Counted from the stretch's first letter, positions 19,399-26,959 are shown. The stretch: 64,000 nucleotides of DNA from Prochlorococcus sp. AG-355-K03 (GCA_003278685.1 QCDS01000003.1:22401-86400), one strand, 5' to 3'. Translations and numbers: made by a program. The notes: generated from the sequence alone by a model not told the origin.

Positions 19399-20166
19399 TT
19401 AAGCGTAGTAATTTGTGTTTAAATCAAAGTCATTTAATCTCTCTGCTGACAAAACATTATTCGCTTCGTTTATCGTAAATTTATTTTCATATAGAGCTTT
19501 ACCTACTATTACTCCAAAGAGTCCAGAGTTTTCAAATTTTACTAACGATAATAAATCAGAAATTGAACCAACACCTCCTGAGGCTATTACTGGAATATCT
19601 GTTATTTCAAGTATGCTTTTTATGAATTCTTCATTTGTCCCTTCTAAAGTCCCATCTGTATTTATATCTGTAACAATAAAACTAGCAATTTTAAATGAAG
19701 AAAACTCCTTCACTAGATCTGTGGCAAAAATATTAGATTGCTCAAGCCAGCCCCTTGTACTAACCTTTCCATCTTTTGCATCTAACCCAACAATTATCCT
19801 TCCTGGAAATTTATTTGATAAGTCTTTAACTAGTTCTTTATTTTCTATTGCAGAGGTTCCCATGATAACTTTCTCAATACCATAAGAAAATAATTGTTCT
19901 ATCCTTTCTTGAGATCTTATCCCCCCACCTATTTGAATAGGTATGTTAACTGTTTCTGCAATCTTTTTTATTGATTTATCGTTTGTTGGGGATCCAGTTT
20001 TTGCAGCATCCAAATCAACTATATGTATATATTTTGCTCCTTCGCTTTCCCAAAATTTAGCTTGCTCATGAGGCTCTTTTGTGAAGTCTTTTCTTTTATT
20101 AAAGTCGCCTTTAAAAAGCCTTACACACTTACCATTCATTAAATCAATTGCTGGAATTAGGTCCAT
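19399..20166 (-). CDS. hisA: Phosphoribosylformimino-AICAR ribotide isomerase
   Basis: 255 residues, a TIM barrel with two half-barrel repeats. The first half has MDLIPAIDLMNGKCVRLFKGDF and YIHIVDLDAAKTG with QIGGGIRS; the second has IIVGLDAKDGKVSTRGW, IVTDINTDGTLEGTN and VIASGGVGS. The two catalytic Asp (D8 and the one in VTDINTDG) are present. HisA isomerises ProFAR to PRFAR in histidine synthesis. It appears to head the long minus-strand gene run. Confidence 0.96.
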   Translation of the reverse strand: MDLIPAIDLMNGKCVRLFKGDFNKRKDFTKEPHEQAKFWESEGAKYIHIVDLDAAKTGSPTNDKSIKKIAETVNIPIQIGGGIRSQERIEQLFSYGIEKVIMGTSAIENKELVKDLSNKFPGRIIVGLDAKDGKVSTRGWLEQSNIFATDLVKEFSSFKIASFIVTDINTDGTLEGTNEEFIKSILEITDIPVIASGGVGSISDLLSLVKFENSGLFGVIVGKALYENKFTINEANNVLSAERLNDFDLNTNYYA

Positions 20167-20258
20167 AGGAGCATCCTTTTCATTAATTACTTATTAGTAG
20201 TACTATTCAATATGTAATTCTATTTAAGATTACTACTTCAGTTGAATATTTTTTGAAT

Positions 20259-21179
20259 ATGAAAATTCTTGTAATGGGTGGCACTAGATTTGTTGGCAAG
20301 TCTTTGGTTGGAAAGTTATTAAGTAAAAATTATGATATTGACATTTTCACGAGAGGTAATAAAAGTAATCCTGAAAAAACAAATTTAATTAAGGGTGATA
20401 GAAATAATTCAGAAGATATCGTCAAGCTAAGAAATGAAAAGTATGATGTTGTTTTTGATATTTCTGGACGAGAGTTAGAACAAACCAAACTTCTTATAGA
20501 AAATTTAGATAACTCTTTCCAGAGATATATATATGTAAGCTCTGCAGGTGTTTATAAAGATAATTGTGAACTACCCTTATCCGAAGTTGATCCAATTGAT
20601 CCAAAAAGTAGGCATAAAGGAAAGTTTGAGACAGAAAATTGGTTAAAAAACCAAAAAATTCCTTTTACAAGTTTTAGACCTACTTATATTTATGGACCAG
20701 GAAATTATAATAAAATTGAAAATTGGTTTTTTGAAAGGTTATTTACTAAAAAATCTATACCAATCCCTGGTGACGGTTCTTTAATTACTCAGCTAGGCCA
20801 TGTATCCGATCTAACTGATGTAATGATTAGGTGCATAAATTTTGAAAATTCCAAAAATAATATTTACAATTGTTCAGGTGAAAAAGGAGTAACAATCAAG
20901 GGTTTAATTTATTACTGTGCGAATGTTCTTGGATTAAACCAAAATGAGATTTCTTTAAGAACATTTGATTATCAAAAATTAGATCCTAAGTCTCGAAAGG
21001 GATTTCCAATTAGATTAAATCATTATCAGACTGATATCTCTAAAATAAAACGTGATTTAGAGTGGGCGCCAACTTTTGATTTGCTTAATGGTCTAAGGGA
21101 TAGTTTTGTGAATGATTTTAAAAATAAAAGTAGTGAGGAGTTTGATGAAAATTCAGATAATATTCTTTTTAATTCTTAA
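20259..21179 (+). CDS. NAD-dependent epimerase/dehydratase, CSP41-like
   Basis: 306 residues from the ATG at 20259; a TTG two codons earlier is possible but less likely. It opens KILVMGGTRFVGKSLVGKLL (NAD-binding Rossmann motif) and has IYVSSAGVYKD and FRPTYIYGPGNYN, the extended-SDR active-site area (the Tyr appears as VYK). It looks like the cyanobacterial ancestor of chloroplast CSP41, an RNA-binding SDR, so sugar-nucleotide activity is not assured. Its last 27 bases overlap the 3' end of the convergent pgsA gene. Confidence 0.85.
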   Translation: MKILVMGGTRFVGKSLVGKLLSKNYDIDIFTRGNKSNPEKTNLIKGDRNNSEDIVKLRNEKYDVVFDISGRELEQTKLLIENLDNSFQRYIYVSSAGVYKDNCELPLSEVDPIDPKSRHKGKFETENWLKNQKIPFTSFRPTYIYGPGNYNKIENWFFERLFTKKSIPIPGDGSLITQLGHVSDLTDVMIRCINFENSKNNIYNCSGEKGVTIKGLIYYCANVLGLNQNEISLRTFDYQKLDPKSRKGFPIRLNHYQTDISKIKRDLEWAPTFDLLNGLRDSFVNDFKNKSSEEFDENSDNILFNS

Positions 21180-21692
21180 ATAGCCTAATAAAGTCACAAA
21201 AGTCAGGATGAATCCTAACCAATAAAAAATTAAAGCCAAATTATTCAATAAGCTAATTTTTAATGGTGTAAAGAAGGTAATTACTGAAATAAAAAAGAAA
21301 AATGTTTTATATTTTCCTAACATTGAAGCTGGTAAACCGTCTTTTGTAGAGTTCCTTAGGCTAGAGATGATTAATTCTCTAAACAAAATTAATGACAAAG
21401 ACCAGAAGGGTATAAAATTATTTTTACAAAGGAAGGTCAGAGGAATTAAATAGAATACTTTATCGCTTAAGGGATCAAGGATAGCTCCTAATCTTGTTTT
21501 AAGATTAAATTTCCTCGCAATTAACCCGTCAAAATAATCAGTTAAACCTCCAATAATAATTAATATAAAGACATAAAAAGGTCTGTTAATTTCTAAAAAA
21601 AGTATTAATGGAAATACAAGGAAAAGGCGAGATATCGATAATAAATTGGGAATATTCAATGCCAAATTTTTAAGATTTTTTCTTAATAACAA
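21153..21692 (-). CDS. pgsA: CDP-diacylglycerol-glycerol-3-phosphate phosphatidyltransferase
   Basis: 179 residues with several membrane helices. The CDP-alcohol phosphotransferase motif D-G-x2-A-R-x8-G-x3-D-x3-D is exact in DGLIARKFNLKTRLGAILD (about residues 54-76). The start LNIPNLLSISRLFLVFP is typical of PgsA. It makes phosphatidylglycerophosphate, precursor of phosphatidylglycerol, which thylakoids require. It overlaps the convergent epimerase gene by 27 bp. Confidence 0.93.
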   Translation of the reverse strand: MLLRKNLKNLALNIPNLLSISRLFLVFPLILFLEINRPFYVFILIIIGGLTDYFDGLIARKFNLKTRLGAILDPLSDKVFYLIPLTFLCKNNFIPFWSLSLILFRELIISSLRNSTKDGLPASMLGKYKTFFFFISVITFFTPLKISLLNNLALIFYWLGFILTFVTLLGYLRIKKNII

Positions 21693-21876
21693 ATTAGTTT
21701 TTGTATATAAAAAATATATTACACTCTCAACAAGCCTAAATTTTTAGTAAAAATTTTAAATGGTTTTTGATGCTAGATTCTAAAATTTAATTTAAATCTG
21801 AATCCTAAAGATTATAAACTCAACTTCTCTTTATGATTGATGATGTTTTATATTACAAAATTATTCCTTATATCTA

Positions 21877-22488
21877 ATGCAGCCTCATAGCCTAAAGCTA
21901 TCTCCAGGATCCGATTTGATAAATTCAATTAAAGAATATTCTTTATCGAATAATTTATACGGGTATGTTTCTGGAGTGGTTGGTAATCTTAGAACAGTTT
22001 GTATTCAATGCCCAGGTAATCAAGAGATAAATAAATTTGAAGGAAATCTAGAGATAGTTTCTTTAAACGGACATTTTAATAATGGAGATGTTCATTTACA
22101 TTTGAGTTTTGCTGATGAGGGATGTAATGTGTTTGGCGGGCATCTTGAGGAGGGATGTATTGTAAAAAAAGGTACTGATATATTATTACTTTCTTTTGAA
22201 CAGAAAATTATTAATATCTCAAATCATGATTTAATTACTAATGAATCACGTGTAAAAGCTTATATTTTAAAGGATTGTCCTTGGTCTAAAAGAGCAATTA
22301 GGTTGCTTAATTCTTTATCTATCCCTCATGAAGTTACTCTAATAGACAATGATGAGAGCTTTCAAAAAATTATGGCTCAAAGTAGCCATAATACTTTCCC
22401 TCAAATATTTTTGGATAATAAATTTTTTGGAGGATATGATGAACTTTCAGAACAAGCAAAATTGGATAACTTAATTTCATTTAAGTAA
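21877..22488 (+). CDS. Fusion of PPC/DUF296 domain with glutaredoxin domain
   Basis: 203 residues in one uninterrupted frame. Residues 1-118 form a PPC (DUF296) domain: the His-rich metal-site pattern VHLHLSFAD (H73, H75) and GGHLEEGC (H89) are present. Residues 127-203 are a glutaredoxin: active site CPWS (134-137), cis-Pro in TFPQIF (P175) and the GGYDEL glutathione-binding turn. Glutaredoxins reduce disulfides or handle glutathione or Fe-S clusters; PPC domains form trimers and bind metal or nucleotides. The active site has one Cys of the usual pair plus Ser, favouring monothiol chemistry. Neither neighbour suggests the substrate. Confidence 0.86.
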   Translation: MQPHSLKLSPGSDLINSIKEYSLSNNLYGYVSGVVGNLRTVCIQCPGNQEINKFEGNLEIVSLNGHFNNGDVHLHLSFADEGCNVFGGHLEEGCIVKKGTDILLLSFEQKIINISNHDLITNESRVKAYILKDCPWSKRAIRLLNSLSIPHEVTLIDNDESFQKIMAQSSHNTFPQIFLDNKFFGGYDELSEQAKLDNLISFK

Positions 22489-22498
22489 TCTAAATTTT

Positions 22499-22687
22499 TT
22501 AAATATCACGATTAGTAAGCTTTTCAGCAACTAATTCGTCCTCTAACTGCTTTATTAATCTTGATACAAGACTTTGAAATTCTGGTTGACAGCCTTTAAA
22601 TGCAGCTTTATGTCTTATTGGCTCATTTCTAGTTCTTAAATCAGTAAGCATTAATTGTAATGCGTCAATTTTAGGATTTATTTTCAT
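22499..22687 (-). CDS. Small conserved hypothetical protein
   Basis: 62 residues, soluble, charged and probably helical (DALQLMLTDLRTRNEPIRHK, then LVSRLIKQLEDELVAEKL). It has a single Cys (GCQPEFQSLV). No domain is recognised. It ends 10 bp from the convergent PPC-glutaredoxin gene and lies 26 bp after the NmrA-like gene on the same strand. Codon use and composition fit a real gene; it resembles short hypotheticals seen across picocyanobacteria. Confidence 0.68.
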   Translation of the reverse strand: MKINPKIDALQLMLTDLRTRNEPIRHKAAFKGCQPEFQSLVSRLIKQLEDELVAEKLTNRDI

Positions 22688-22713
22688 AGTTTTAATTTAT
22701 ATATTTACATCTT

Positions 22714-23373
22714 TTAAATCATTTGCATAGCTTTTTTAAAAGATATCTTTTTATTATCATTCGAACTTGTAACTTCTATTAATTTATTTATGGATTCTTT
22801 ATTTTTTAAAGAATCTATACAACATTGAGCAACTAATCTTCTTGGGATTGATCCATTAATTTGAGTATCCTCTTTTGAATAATTTATATTTTCTGATTTA
22901 ATATCTTCATTTTCCTTTAATCCTCCAGGTCTAATAATAGTCCATTCAAAATTTGAATTGCGTAGAAAGTTTTCACCTAATTTCTTCCAAATAAGAATTA
23001 AACCAAATAAGTTTAATGGGTGAAATAATTTACCAGTACAAAGGGAACTAACTAAAATAACTCTTTTAATACCAACTCTTTTGCAACTCTCTAATTGCCT
23101 GTATACACCTAATGCATCAACCTTTGCAGGACCAGTTAAATCTAATGATGCTCTCGCACCAGTCGCAATTATCAAAGCATCAATATCTTTTAAAGCTTCA
23201 TCAAGTTCCCCTTTTTTGTCTAATGAAACCCTAATTGTTTCTAAACGCTCTAGACCTGCTGAAACTTTTGAATTCTTTCTGATGATTTGCCTTACTTTAT
23301 ATCCTTTCTTAACTGCTTCTTCGGAAATTCTATAACCTGTTTTCCCCGATGCACCTGTAATTGCTATTTTCAT
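22714..23373 (-). CDS. NAD(P)-binding NmrA/atypical-SDR protein
   Basis: 219 residues. The nucleotide-binding motif is IAITGASGKTGYRISEEAVKKG (2-23, with the TGASGKTG loop), then DALIIATGAR, VILVSSLCTG and WTIIRPGGLKEN. This is the atypical SDR group found in cyanobacteria and plastids (Ycf39/TIC62-like), often used in protein or pigment assembly instead of catalysis. The Tyr-x3-Lys of classical SDRs is absent. It starts 35 bp after nth on the same strand. Confidence 0.86.
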   Translation of the reverse strand: MKIAITGASGKTGYRISEEAVKKGYKVRQIIRKNSKVSAGLERLETIRVSLDKKGELDEALKDIDALIIATGARASLDLTGPAKVDALGVYRQLESCKRVGIKRVILVSSLCTGKLFHPLNLFGLILIWKKLGENFLRNSNFEWTIIRPGGLKENEDIKSENINYSKEDTQINGSIPRRLVAQCCIDSLKNKESINKLIEVTSSNDNKKISFKKAMQMI

Positions 23374-23408
23374 GATTAAATAACTAATTTAAATATTATA
23401 TAAATTTC

Positions 23409-24062
23409 TTAAGGCTTTTTACATATAAATTTCTTTTTTCTTTTGGGATAAAGAGTGCGACATAAATAACATTTTGTTCCATCACAACCTCTTGCTGTAC
23501 AGTATTCCCTGCCATAAAAGATTATTTGCAAATGTAAGGTATTCCAATCATTAACAGGAAATATTTTTTTTAGGTCTTTTTCTGTTTGAACCACGCTTTC
23601 TCCATTTGATAGACCCCATCTTTGTGACAACCTGTGTATGTGAGTATCGACTGGAAATGAGGGAATTTTAAACACTTGAGACATTACAACTGATGCCGTT
23701 TTATGACCTACCCCTGGAAGAGATTCAAGCTTCTCAAAAGAATCTGGGACCGAACCATTATGCTTCTCAATCAATAGTTTAGATAAGTTATAGATGTTCT
23801 TTGATTTTTGATTAGATAGACCTAAAAATTTTATGTATTCGTAAATGCCATTAATACCTAGCTGCATCATCTTTTCTGGATTATCTGCAACTTTAAATAA
23901 ACTTTTTGTTAATTCATTAACTTTCTTATCTGTTGATTGAGCACTTAGAACTACGGCGACTAGAAGTGTATATGCATTTGTATGATCAAGGGGTATTGGA
24001 GGCGATGGATAAAGCTTTTTGAGTTCCTTGCGTATTATTTCTGCTCTTTCAGACTTTCTCAT
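23409..24062 (-). CDS. nth: Endonuclease III (DNA glycosylase/AP lyase)
   Basis: 217 residues. The helix-hairpin-helix with catalytic Lys is LPGVGHKTASVV and the catalytic Asp is in FPVDTHIHRLSQRWGL. Nth removes oxidised pyrimidines and cuts abasic sites. The C-terminal Fe-S region has four Cys in the spacing C-x4-C-x4-C-x2-C (CTARGCDGTKCYLC) and one further Cys near the end; the classical enzyme has C-x6-C-x2-C-x5-C. The cluster may still form using a different set. It diverges from futC. Confidence 0.93.
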   Translation of the reverse strand: MRKSERAEIIRKELKKLYPSPPIPLDHTNAYTLLVAVVLSAQSTDKKVNELTKSLFKVADNPEKMMQLGINGIYEYIKFLGLSNQKSKNIYNLSKLLIEKHNGSVPDSFEKLESLPGVGHKTASVVMSQVFKIPSFPVDTHIHRLSQRWGLSNGESVVQTEKDLKKIFPVNDWNTLHLQIIFYGREYCTARGCDGTKCYLCRTLYPKRKKKFICKKP

Positions 24063-24083
24063 TAAATTTGAAAATTAAATGGT

Positions 24084-24097
24084 GTATAAAATTATAC
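24084..24097. promoter_or_regulatory. GTA-N8-TAC palindrome upstream of futC (possible NtcA/Crp-family site)
   Basis: GTATAAAATTATAC has perfect dyad arms (7 bp each when the flanking T/A at 24083 and 24098 are included, with two central bases). It matches the NtcA consensus GTA-N8-TAC and lies 60 bp before the futC start. A TAN3T -10 candidate begins at 24117, 19 bp downstream, slightly closer than usual. Such six-base matches arise by chance in AT-rich DNA, so only the extra symmetry makes it notable. Confidence 0.35.
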
Positions 24098-24157
24098 AAG
24101 GGATATTTTAGGTGAATATTTTCTGCTACCTTAATATATTTGAATAAGAGGAACTTA

Positions 24158-25216
24158 GTGAATAATGATGCGTTAATAATTGATGATTTGCATCATAAAT
24201 ATGATAAGCGAGAATGTTCAAATTGGATATTAAACGAAATTAACCTGAAAATTGAAAATGGCGAATTATTAGGGTTGCTTGGTCCTTCTGGTTGCGGAAA
24301 AACTACTCTTTTAAGGTTAATCGCGGGCTTCGAATATCCCTCTAAAGGAAGGATTTCTCTAAACGATAAGGAAATTTCAAGTAGGGAAAAAATTCTTAGT
24401 CCTGAGAAAAGAAATATTGGTATGGTTTTTCAAGATTATGCACTTTTCCCTCACTTAACTGTTTTGGAAAATGTAATTTTTGGTTTGAAAAACAAAAAAG
24501 ATAGATCCAGAGTTGACTACTTATTAAATGTTGTTGGTCTTGATAGTTTTGTTGGAAGGTACCCACATGAACTGTCTGGAGGCCAAAAACAAAGACTCGC
24601 AATTGCGAGAGCTCTTGCTCCAGGTACAAATTTTATTTTATTGGATGAACCTTTTTGTAGTCTTGATATGCATGTCAAACTAAAATTGAGAAGTGAACTC
24701 CCTAATATTCTAAAAGCTTGTAATGCAAGCGGATTGATGGTTACTCATGACCCGGAAGAAGCCATGTCAATTTGCGATAAAGTCGCCGTTATGAATGATG
24801 GAAAAATTCATCAAATTGATACACCAATTAATCTTCTAAATAATCCCAAAACCATATTTGTGAGTAGCTTTATTTTGGGTAATAATATTATAAATCTCAA
24901 AAAAATTGGTAATTCATATACTTCTTGTCTCGGTGAAATAAATTGCTCAGAGTATTTGAAAAATAAAAGTATGAAAAGTATGTCAATTTCGCCTAAATTT
25001 ATTTCAATTAAAAGATCAGAATCTGGTGATGCGATTGTTATATCAAAAGAGTTTCTTGGAGAATTTCTTATATATAAAGTATCTATTAATGGAAACATAT
25101 TAAGGGTTAGAACTGATATTAATAATCTTCTTAATAATGGCGATAAATGTTCTCTTTCTGTTAATAAAAATAGTTCTTATTTTTTATATCCTGGAGCATA
25201 TAAGGAATATATATAG
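24158..25216 (+). CDS. futC: Iron(III) ABC transporter ATP-binding protein
   Basis: 352 residues from the GTG at 24158; AAGAGGA lies about 6 bases before it. A TTG at 24140 would add 6 residues and has no such site. Walker A GPSGCGKTT, Q-loop FQDYALFPH, signature LSGGQKQRLAIARALA and Walker B FILLDEPF are intact; the C-terminal 110 residues form a TOBE-like domain. It powers ferric-iron import through FutA/FutB, which are not in this window. Iron specificity is inferred from family resemblance (AfuC/FutC) and from the neighbouring Fur-like sites and ferritin gene; another polyamine or spermidine-like ligand is less likely. Confidence 0.82.
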   Translation: MNNDALIIDDLHHKYDKRECSNWILNEINLKIENGELLGLLGPSGCGKTTLLRLIAGFEYPSKGRISLNDKEISSREKILSPEKRNIGMVFQDYALFPHLTVLENVIFGLKNKKDRSRVDYLLNVVGLDSFVGRYPHELSGGQKQRLAIARALAPGTNFILLDEPFCSLDMHVKLKLRSELPNILKACNASGLMVTHDPEEAMSICDKVAVMNDGKIHQIDTPINLLNNPKTIFVSSFILGNNIINLKKIGNSYTSCLGEINCSEYLKNKSMKSMSISPKFISIKRSESGDAIVISKEFLGEFLIYKVSINGNILRVRTDINNLLNNGDKCSLSVNKNSSYFLYPGAYKEYI

Positions 25217-25223
25217 ACTTTTT

Positions 25224-25346
25224 TTATAGGCAATTACACTTGCCCCCCTTCCAATTAGAGCATTTTTTCTTTTTACATTTCTTTTTTTTACTTTTATATA
25301 TTTTATTAGTTAATAGCAGTTCAGAAAAACTGTACTGTAGATTCAT
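25224..25346 (-). CDS. 40-residue Lys/Cys-rich peptide next to a Fur-like site
   Basis: An ATG at 25346 opens a 40-codon frame ending at 25224. The first 17 residues are mixed (MNLQYSFSELLLTNKIY). The rest is strongly basic with four Cys in spacing C24-x4-C29-x7-C37-x-C39, including a terminal CNCL. A run of six G encodes the Gly-Gly turn, unusual in this AT-rich DNA. The start lies 11 bp downstream of a Fur-box-like site (25357-25375). It lies convergent to futC (7 bp apart) and divergent from ferritin. Metal binding or secretion is speculation; the frame could be non-coding. Confidence 0.5.
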   Translation of the reverse strand: MNLQYSFSELLLTNKIYKSKKKKCKKKKCSNWKGGKCNCL

Positions 25347-25356
25347 TTATAGTATT

Positions 25357-25375
25357 GAGATTGATTTTCATTATC
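25357..25375. promoter_or_regulatory. Fur-box-like operator between the Lys/Cys peptide and ferritin
   Basis: The minus strand reads GATAATGAAAATCAATCTC, matching the classical Fur box GATAATGATAATCATTATC at 16 of 19 positions. It lies 11 bp before the minus-strand ATG of the 40-residue peptide and 84 bp before the ferritin start. An AATAAT-like -10 sits next to it on the minus strand, so binding would most directly block the peptide gene. Confidence 0.7.
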
Positions 25376-25418
25376 ATATTATTTAATTTAATTTAAAGGA
25401 TTAATTAATTACTAATTT

Positions 25419-25434
25419 ATACAAAATGTTGTAT
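25419..25434. repeat. Inverted repeat in the ferritin promoter region
   Basis: ATACAA and TTGTAT form perfect 6-bp arms around AATG. The repeat lies 25 bp before the ferritin ATG and its right arm overlaps a TATTAT -10 candidate (25432-25437), where a repressor would act. Short AT-rich dyads are common by chance, so significance is modest. Confidence 0.3.
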
Positions 25435-25459
25435 TATTTAAATAGTTCCTTACTGTGCA

Positions 25460-26014
25460 ATGAAAGAAAATAATCTAAGGTTAAAGAAATTAATTAATTT
25501 TGGTCCATCTGGAAGAGCTGTCGCACAACCAATCGACAAAAGTTTATTGGATAATATTTTTGAACATTTAACAATGGAAAGATATGCCAATGTTCAATAT
25601 TTTTCTATATACCTTTGGTTTCAAGAACGTGATTTAAATGGATTTGCTTCTTATTTTCTAAGTGAATCACAAGGTGAAATGGAACATGCTCAGAAATTTG
25701 CAGATTACTTAATAGCAAGAGGGCAAACCGTAAAATTAGATGAAATTCCTGCACCAGTTCAATCATGGGATTCAATAGAAGATCTGATTTCTTATTCTTT
25801 CAACATGGAGGCTGATTTAACTTCATCTCTGCAACAACTTTATTCTATTTCAGAAAGAATTTCAGATACAAGAACCAACGTATTTTTAGATCCAATTATT
25901 GAGGCTCAAACAAAGTCAGAAGATGAATTCGCAAACATACTTGGTAAAGTAAAGTTTGCTTCTAATCAACCTTCTGCAATCCTATTGATAGATAGTGATT
26001 TAAAGAAAAAATAG
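25460..26014 (+). CDS. Ferritin
   Basis: 184 residues, a four-helix-bundle ferritin. The ferroxidase ligands are recognisable: MERYANVQYFSIYLWF (first Glu, with Tyr nearby), ESQGEMEHAQKFADYL (Glu and E-x-x-H on helix B), and EAQTKSEDEF late in the fold. It stores iron as a ferric mineral. Type and length resemble the marine cyanobacterial ferritin group that is close to eukaryotic ferritins; no haem-binding Met of bacterioferritin is evident. A Fur-box-like site lies 84 bp upstream. It overlaps the convergent 96-residue gene by 15 bp. Confidence 0.92.
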   Translation: MKENNLRLKKLINFGPSGRAVAQPIDKSLLDNIFEHLTMERYANVQYFSIYLWFQERDLNGFASYFLSESQGEMEHAQKFADYLIARGQTVKLDEIPAPVQSWDSIEDLISYSFNMEADLTSSLQQLYSISERISDTRTNVFLDPIIEAQTKSEDEFANILGKVKFASNQPSAILLIDSDLKKK

Positions 26015-26290
26015 GTTACTTTCAAATTTATTTTCATTCAATGTTCTTTTCGTTATTTCAAAAAGTAACTTAGAAAAGTTAATTTTCTCATAATTATTTT
26101 TATTTAAAAGCTCAGCTATTTTATAAATTTCATTAACTCTTCTAAAAATAGTTTTGTTTTCAGAAAATAACCTTCCCTTCAATGCTTTATTTTCTGTAGT
26201 TTTGTAGGATTGCTTGATATTTCTGAGTCTATTCGATAAAACTTCAACTTCCATTAACAAGTTGTTAGTAAGTGATTGTGATTCCTTCAT
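26000..26290 (-). CDS. Small helical hypothetical protein downstream of the Crp-like gene
   Basis: 96 residues from the ATG at 26290, which directly follows the Crp-like stop (26295); an upstream start at 26332 would overlap that gene by 38 bp and add an unlikely Leu/His-rich leader. The protein is basic, apparently all-helical (SLTNNLLMEVEVLSNRL, then FRRVNEIYKIAELLNK). No domain is recognised. Operon position suggests co-expression with the regulator under the Fur-like sites. Its end overlaps the ferritin 3' end by 15 bp. Confidence 0.65.
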   Translation of the reverse strand: MKESQSLTNNLLMEVEVLSNRLRNIKQSYKTTENKALKGRLFSENKTIFRRVNEIYKIAELLNKNNYEKINFSKLLFEITKRTLNENKFESNLFFL

Positions 26291-26294
26291 ATTT

Positions 26295-26882
26295 TTATAG
26301 GGGTGATGTTTCAATAAAAGAAGGAGCAACACTTACTGTTTGGGTTCCAATAGGAGCTATTAATAACTCAGATGATCTTAATTTAGAAATTAATCTTGTT
26401 GATGTTACTCGTGTAGAACCAATTAGTTCACCTATCCTTTCATGAGTTAACCTAAAAGGTAACTCACACCATTGACCACATCTTCTACCTAGACGATTTA
26501 CTAGTATTGAAAACAACGCCTGTAATCGCTGTTCTGCATTTCCTAAGTGTCTAATCCTAAGGAGTTGCAAAGTCCATTCATTTACTGCATCGAAACCAAT
26601 ATTCTCATCAATATTTACATTGCTGTGAAAAGATAAATCTGTTAGTGCTTCAACGCAGACACCTTCGCTACATAAAAGATCTGTTCTTAATTGATCTCCT
26701 GATTGTAAAAATGCGAGTGTCATTCCTTCAGTTTCTTCACAAGGGCAATAAACTCTTGCAATCCCACTTTCAACTTCTAGGCATGTGCCTTTCGGTCTTG
26801 ATGAAGAGTCTATTAAAACGGATTGTCCAGTTATTATCCTTACTGATTTTGGTGGAGATTCTCCATAACTATGGAAATTCAT
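26295..26882 (-). CDS. Crp/Fnr-family transcription regulator
   Basis: 195 residues. A shortened N-terminal cupin-like sensory part (GTCLEVESGIARVYCPCEETEGMTLAFLQSGDQL) is followed by a long helix (VNEWTLQLLRIRHLGNAEQRLQALFSILVNRLGRR) and a winged helix whose recognition region is LTHERIGELIGSTRVTSTRLISKL. The cyclic-nucleotide phosphate-binding cassette is not evident, so the effector differs from cAMP. Several Cys in the sensory part (CPC, CSEGVC) could sense metal or redox. A strong Fur-box-like site lies 14 bp upstream, so iron status probably controls it. Confidence 0.88.
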   Translation of the reverse strand: MNFHSYGESPPKSVRIITGQSVLIDSSSRPKGTCLEVESGIARVYCPCEETEGMTLAFLQSGDQLRTDLLCSEGVCVEALTDLSFHSNVNIDENIGFDAVNEWTLQLLRIRHLGNAEQRLQALFSILVNRLGRRCGQWCELPFRLTHERIGELIGSTRVTSTRLISKLRSSELLIAPIGTQTVSVAPSFIETSPL

Positions 26883-26895
26883 TAATAAAAAATAT

Positions 26896-26914
26896 GATAA
26901 TGAGAATTATTATC
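26896..26914. promoter_or_regulatory. Fur-box-like operator upstream of the Crp-like gene
   Basis: GATAATGAGAATTATTATC matches the classical Fur box GATAATGATAATCATTATC at 17 of 19 positions, far above chance. It lies 14 bp before the Crp-like start on the minus strand, overlapping where the promoter or leader must be, and 122 bp before the zinc-ribbon gene on plus. Confidence 0.82.
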
Positions 26915-26940
26915 AATTATGCACTAAAGAAATACTAATT

Positions 26941-26959
26941 GCAATAGATTCTCATTATC
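26941..26959. promoter_or_regulatory. Second Fur-box-like site in the same divergent region
   Basis: The minus strand reads GATAATGAGAATCTATTGC, 14 of 19 matches to the Fur consensus, with the left half GATAATGAGAAT identical to the first site. Centre-to-centre spacing between the two is 45 bp. It lies 77 bp before the zinc-ribbon gene and could control that gene or strengthen the first site. Confidence 0.58.

Noticed and set aside
25229-25244. Hairpin GGCAA-TTACAC-TTGCC after futC as its terminator
   Set aside because: The stem is only 5 bp, no T-run follows on the plus strand, and the sequence lies inside the 40-residue frame.
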